Below are positions 6,661 through 6,849 of a stretch of DNA of 6,849 nt, piece after piece. The position numbers and the translations under genes are program-made. Below the pieces are notes generated by a model. The model was not told where the DNA came from. It worked only from the letters and a program-made list of their open reading frames with translations, and searched no databases. Source of the stretch: Chitinophagaceae bacterium (GTDB taxonomy: Bacteria; Bacteroidota; Bacteroidia; Chitinophagales; Chitinophagaceae); NCBI GenBank assembly GCA_017853235.1, contig JAFMJX010000100.1:1-6849 (forward strand). Reading direction: 5' to 3'. Numbering within the stretch: position 1 is the stretch's first letter; each line of letters starts with the position of its first letter.

Positions 6661-6699
6661 CACCCCGCTATGAATAATAGCGCGCAAAATAAACACAAA

Positions 6700-6711
6700 A
6701 GATCTTTGAAA
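6700..6711 (+). promoter_or_regulatory. boxA-like antitermination element of the rRNA leader
   Basis: AGATCTTTGAAA, followed by GTTTGGAAA, closely resembles the boxA of rRNA leaders (TCTTTGAAA core). It lies 40 bases after the P3 -7 box and about 120 bases before 16S, a normal place for boxA. All transcripts from P1 to P3 would carry it. It is the best of the three boxA-like matches. Confidence 0.6.
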
Positions 6712-6832
6712 GTTTGGAAATAACAGTAACTGTATAATTGAAAAATACAGGTAAAGGTTACAGCATCAAAAAAATTAAATCAGACGTCATTTTCGATTTA
6801 TTTGAGATTGATAGTCAGATCAAACAACATTT

Positions 6833-6849
6833 ACAATGGAGAGTTTGAT
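6833..6849 (+). rRNA. rrs: 16S ribosomal RNA, first 17 bases (continues beyond window)
   Basis: The window ends in GAGAGTTTGAT, the universal 5' end of bacterial 16S rRNA (the site of the 27F primer). Aligning GAGTTTGAT (6841-6849) with E. coli 16S positions 9-17 puts the mature 5' end near 6833. The three promoters and boxA-like motifs upstream fit an rRNA operon on the + strand. Confidence 0.93.

Larger units (their letters stand above)
6415..6832 (+). other. rRNA operon leader (transcribed spacer before 16S)
   Basis: This protein-free stretch holds what follows P1, plus P2, P3 and the 16S leader. Short hairpins start at or next to each predicted start: 6419-6425 with 6439-6444 (six pairs, one bulged T), 6547-6550 with 6561-6564 (four pairs, one G-T), and 6666-6671 with 6677-6682 (CGCTAT/ATAGCG, six pairs, 5-base loop). 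Farther on, CTGTAT (6730-6735) pairs with ATACAG (6745-6750). The last 60 bases before 16S probably contain the left arm of the RNase III processing stem; its partner would lie downstream of 16S, beyond the window. I see no tRNA gene and no credible small reading frame here. Confidence 0.7.

Noticed and set aside
6415..6832. tRNA or small RNA gene in the rrn leader
   Set aside because: No cloverleaf, T-loop signature or independent terminator is visible; the hairpins are short and best read as leader structure.

Overview
The window looks like chromosomal DNA of a low-GC member of the Bacteroidota, probably of the Chitinophagaceae type. The family placement is inference from overall gene character; no ribosomal sequence long enough to classify it is present. 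Three things support the phylum: promoter elements of the Bacteroidota form (TTTG or TTG, about 19-20 bp, then TAnnTTTG) instead of the E. coli form, little sign of Shine-Dalgarno sequences, and secreted proteins whose signal peptides end in KAQ.

Layout from left to right. Bases 1-753 are the 3' part of a phosphoglycerate kinase gene (pgk), followed by a clear rho-independent terminator (809-840). A three-gene, closely spaced cluster follows on the + strand (911-2782): a LemA-family membrane protein, a short soluble TPM-domain protein, and a longer secreted or membrane TPM-domain protein of the YgcG type with a glycine-rich tail. It converges on a large gene on the - strand (2849-5383) for a secreted M1-family zinc aminopeptidase; a near-perfect 20-bp inverted repeat with A and T runs on both sides lies between the two stops and should terminate transcription both ways. 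Divergent from the peptidase is truA (5541-6290), for tRNA pseudouridine synthase A.

The last 560 bases hold no protein gene. They are the promoter and leader region of a ribosomal RNA operon, and the window ends 17 bases into the 16S rRNA gene. Three Bacteroidota-type promoters stand in tandem at a spacing of 118-128 bp. Each is followed by a GC-rich initial transcribed stretch able to form a small hairpin and then by a boxA-like antitermination motif. This repeated promoter-hairpin-boxA module is the most interesting structure here.

The genes are mostly housekeeping: glycolysis (pgk), tRNA modification (truA), ribosome synthesis (rrn), peptide degradation outside the cytoplasm (M1), and an envelope-associated LemA/TPM cassette of poorly known function. 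I see no mobile element, CRISPR array, tRNA gene or defence system. I do not find convincing evidence of a wholly new system; the rrn leader architecture and the LemA-TPM-TPM cassette are the parts worth following up.
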